A stretch of DNA of 54,509 nt, taken from the NCBI GenBank assembly GCA_023663945.1, contig JAMPGL010000025.1, forward strand, positions 1-54,509, read 5' to 3'. Source of the stretch: Lachnospiraceae bacterium (lineage in GTDB: Bacteria; Bacillota; Clostridia; Lachnospirales; Lachnospiraceae). The notes below the pieces were generated by a model that saw nothing but the letters and a program-made list of their open reading frames with translations, searched no databases and was not told the origin of the DNA. A program made the translations under genes and the position numbers. The stretch's first letter is position 1. Every line of letters starts with the position of its first letter. Shown one piece after another: positions 53,222 to 54,509 of the stretch.

Positions 53222-54418
53222 TTACTTAATTCTCTTTGCCACCACCACAAACCGTCCGTCTGTCTGTGAATGGTCACAGGTTGACAATGTCAAAAGACTG
53301 TCTCCATAGCTTGCCGTAACGCCCGTATCATACAGGCTCATAGCTTCCATTTCTTTCATGTAAGAATTAAATTCTTCTTCTGAATTTGCATTGATAAACT
53401 GATAATATTTAAAAACCATGTCATCTTCATTATATACCTGAGACCGGAACACATACATAACCTGATATTCCGCCTTCTCGTAAATACTGTCGAATTGTAT
53501 TACGGAATGCTTCTCTCCGTAAGACTCCTTGGCATACTTTTGAAGCTGACCGAACATCTGCCCCGATTTCATATGATGACCGTAAATAATGAGGTTCGTA
53601 GACCTAGGATAAATGTTGCAGTCACAATCAAGAAACAAACTGCCGTTCTTATCATATTCCTGATTATAATTATGGTCAAGATAATACTCATTGTCCGAAG
53701 TCTGCATTACAGGATAATCTATTATTGTATCGTCAATTTTGATCCATCCGATTAGCTTTTTATTCTTTTCATATAAAGTTTTATAATCATCCAACACATC
53801 CGGCAAATCAAGCGCTGTTCTGTGAACTAAAAGTGTGTCCTTTTGTTGCGATACATTTCCTAAAACATCGCTTCCTTTTAATTCCGCAAGCTGTTCGTAT
53901 TCCGCGTTAGTCCGGATACTGAAAAAGTAGTAGACTCCAAAATATCCAAAACAGGCGACAGCTACCAGCGAAGCAACAATCACAATCATCCGCCGTCGCC
54001 TTTCCTGCTTTTTGAGCTCTGCCAAAATCTGCTTCTGCATATCTTTGTCATATTCGGCAAAATTTGGCACTCGTTTGGAAGCTTTTACCTTCTTATCCTG
54101 CTTAGTGCTCTTCTCTTTCTTGTCGGCTTTGCTGGTGCGTGCTTTCGTGCTTTTATGTAGGCTGTTCTCTGTAATTCCCTGCTTTTTCAGATTTTCAATC
54201 TTTTCATAAATCTCATCATCAAAATCTGTTCCTACCGGAGTCTCAAACCGATACGCTCCGCTCTGCAGCTCGCTAAACAGTACATAAAGCTGTCCGGGAT
54301 CATTCAGATTCGTCCGTGACCTGATGGTCTCGATCTTCTTCTGGTCACGCAGCGCCGCCTCATAATCCGCACGAGTGCGGAAGCGTCTCCCTAAAACCGT
54401 CAGATTATCCGCCGTCAT
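53222..54418 (-). CDS. Class B sortase
   Basis: 398 residues from the ATG at 54418, which has AAGGAGAAG 6 bases upstream. An unusual N-terminal region (1-140) is cytoplasmic: a small globular part (RRFRTRADYEAALRDQKKIE) and a Lys-rich linker. One transmembrane helix follows (about 144-166), then the sortase domain: WIKIDDTIIDYPVMQTSDNEYYLDHN, NLIIYGHHM (His281), LTLSTCDHS (Cys381) and GRFVVVAKRI (Arg389). The long insertion before the TLSTC motif is a class B trait. It is the first gene of the operon with two wall proteins. Substrate motif inferred as TP[KD]TG. Confidence 0.93.
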   Translation of the reverse strand: MTADNLTVLGRRFRTRADYEAALRDQKKIETIRSRTNLNDPGQLYVLFSELQSGAYRFETPVGTDFDDEIYEKIENLKKQGITENSLHKSTKARTSKADKKEKSTKQDKKVKASKRVPNFAEYDKDMQKQILAELKKQERRRRMIVIVASLVAVACFGYFGVYYFFSIRTNAEYEQLAELKGSDVLGNVSQQKDTLLVHRTALDLPDVLDDYKTLYEKNKKLIGWIKIDDTIIDYPVMQTSDNEYYLDHNYNQEYDKNGSLFLDCDCNIYPRSTNLIIYGHHMKSGQMFGQLQKYAKESYGEKHSVIQFDSIYEKAEYQVMYVFRSQVYNEDDMVFKYYQFINANSEEEFNSYMKEMEAMSLYDTGVTASYGDSLLTLSTCDHSQTDGRFVVVAKRIK

Positions 54419-54509
54419 GGCACACTTCTCCTTCATCGCATATATATCTTATTTTACTATATCTCGAAATTAATTCAAGTATTTTGTCAAGATATTGCGT
54501 AATAATTTG

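Noticed and set aside
54456-54490. Promoter of the sortase operon (TTGACA 54485-54490 and TATAGT 54456-54461)
   Set aside because: The spacer is 23 bases, too long for sigma-A; the true promoter may lie beyond the window edge or use other boxes.

Overview
The window looks like chromosomal DNA of a spore-forming, strictly anaerobic Firmicute, most likely a Lachnospiraceae member. The evidence is the conserved yqfC-yqfD-phoH-HD-ybeY block with sporulation proteins YqfC/YqfD, a tepA-ftsK/spoIIIE pair, rex next to a YdiF-type ABC-F gene, electron-bifurcating NfnAB, a Re-type citrate synthase, and large BspA-like leucine-rich-repeat surface proteins with a class B sortase. No species call is possible from the sequence alone. 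Almost every gene is on the minus strand. The single clear exception is the ABC-F gene at 36298-38226. I see no tRNA, rRNA, CRISPR array, insertion sequence or phage gene.

Layout, right to left in the direction of transcription. 54418-43059 is a surface/accessory operon: class B sortase, a 1671-aa and a 931-aa LRR wall protein with near-identical sorting signals, then an AT-rich pair of unfamiliar genes (a Cys/His-rich membrane protein and a papain/C39-like peptidase). 43047-42680 holds a separate 66-aa small ORF with its own promoter, then a hairpin/terminator that abuts the start of an intracellular subtilisin (S8, 41769-42680). 41764-38313 is an oxidative citrate branch: Re-citrate synthase homologue, GntR/FCD regulator, NADP-isocitrate dehydrogenase, with a palindromic operator on the promoter. 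38226-36150 is the divergent ABC-F/rex promoter region. 36112-31576 runs rex, a coiled-coil protein, nnr, alr and an antitoxin-less mazF. 31563-26636 is a well-delimited transcription unit (promoter to terminator): CNNM/CorC protein, yebC, metY, and a membrane protein with a Lys/Glu-rich tail. 26603-16626 has tepA, ftsK, fhs, folD, a zinc-ribbon/chitobiase-like protein, nfnA and nfnB. 16524-9736 has a MORN-like protein, a zinc-ribbon membrane protein, rlmH, yqfC, yqfD, phoH, a degenerate PgpH-like HD protein and ybeY, followed by a flippase (8074-9720). 8061-3779 is an operon of a small membrane protein, two flavoproteins and 5-formyl-THF cyclo-ligase.

3553-1611 is an AT-rich, self-promoted ATPase + TOPRIM (RloA/RloB, OLD/PARIS-like) pair, a probable phage-defence cassette, lying just upstream of proA (268-1551). 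A nested inverted repeat (93-227) follows proA.

The most interesting accessory pieces are the C39-like peptidase/Cys-rich membrane protein pair inside the sortase operon, the RloAB-like cassette, the 66-aa ORF-hairpin-subtilisin arrangement, the nested palindrome after proA, and the PgpH-like protein whose HD motif reads HR. Base-composition statements are by eye. All family calls are from recognised motifs and gene order, with no database search.
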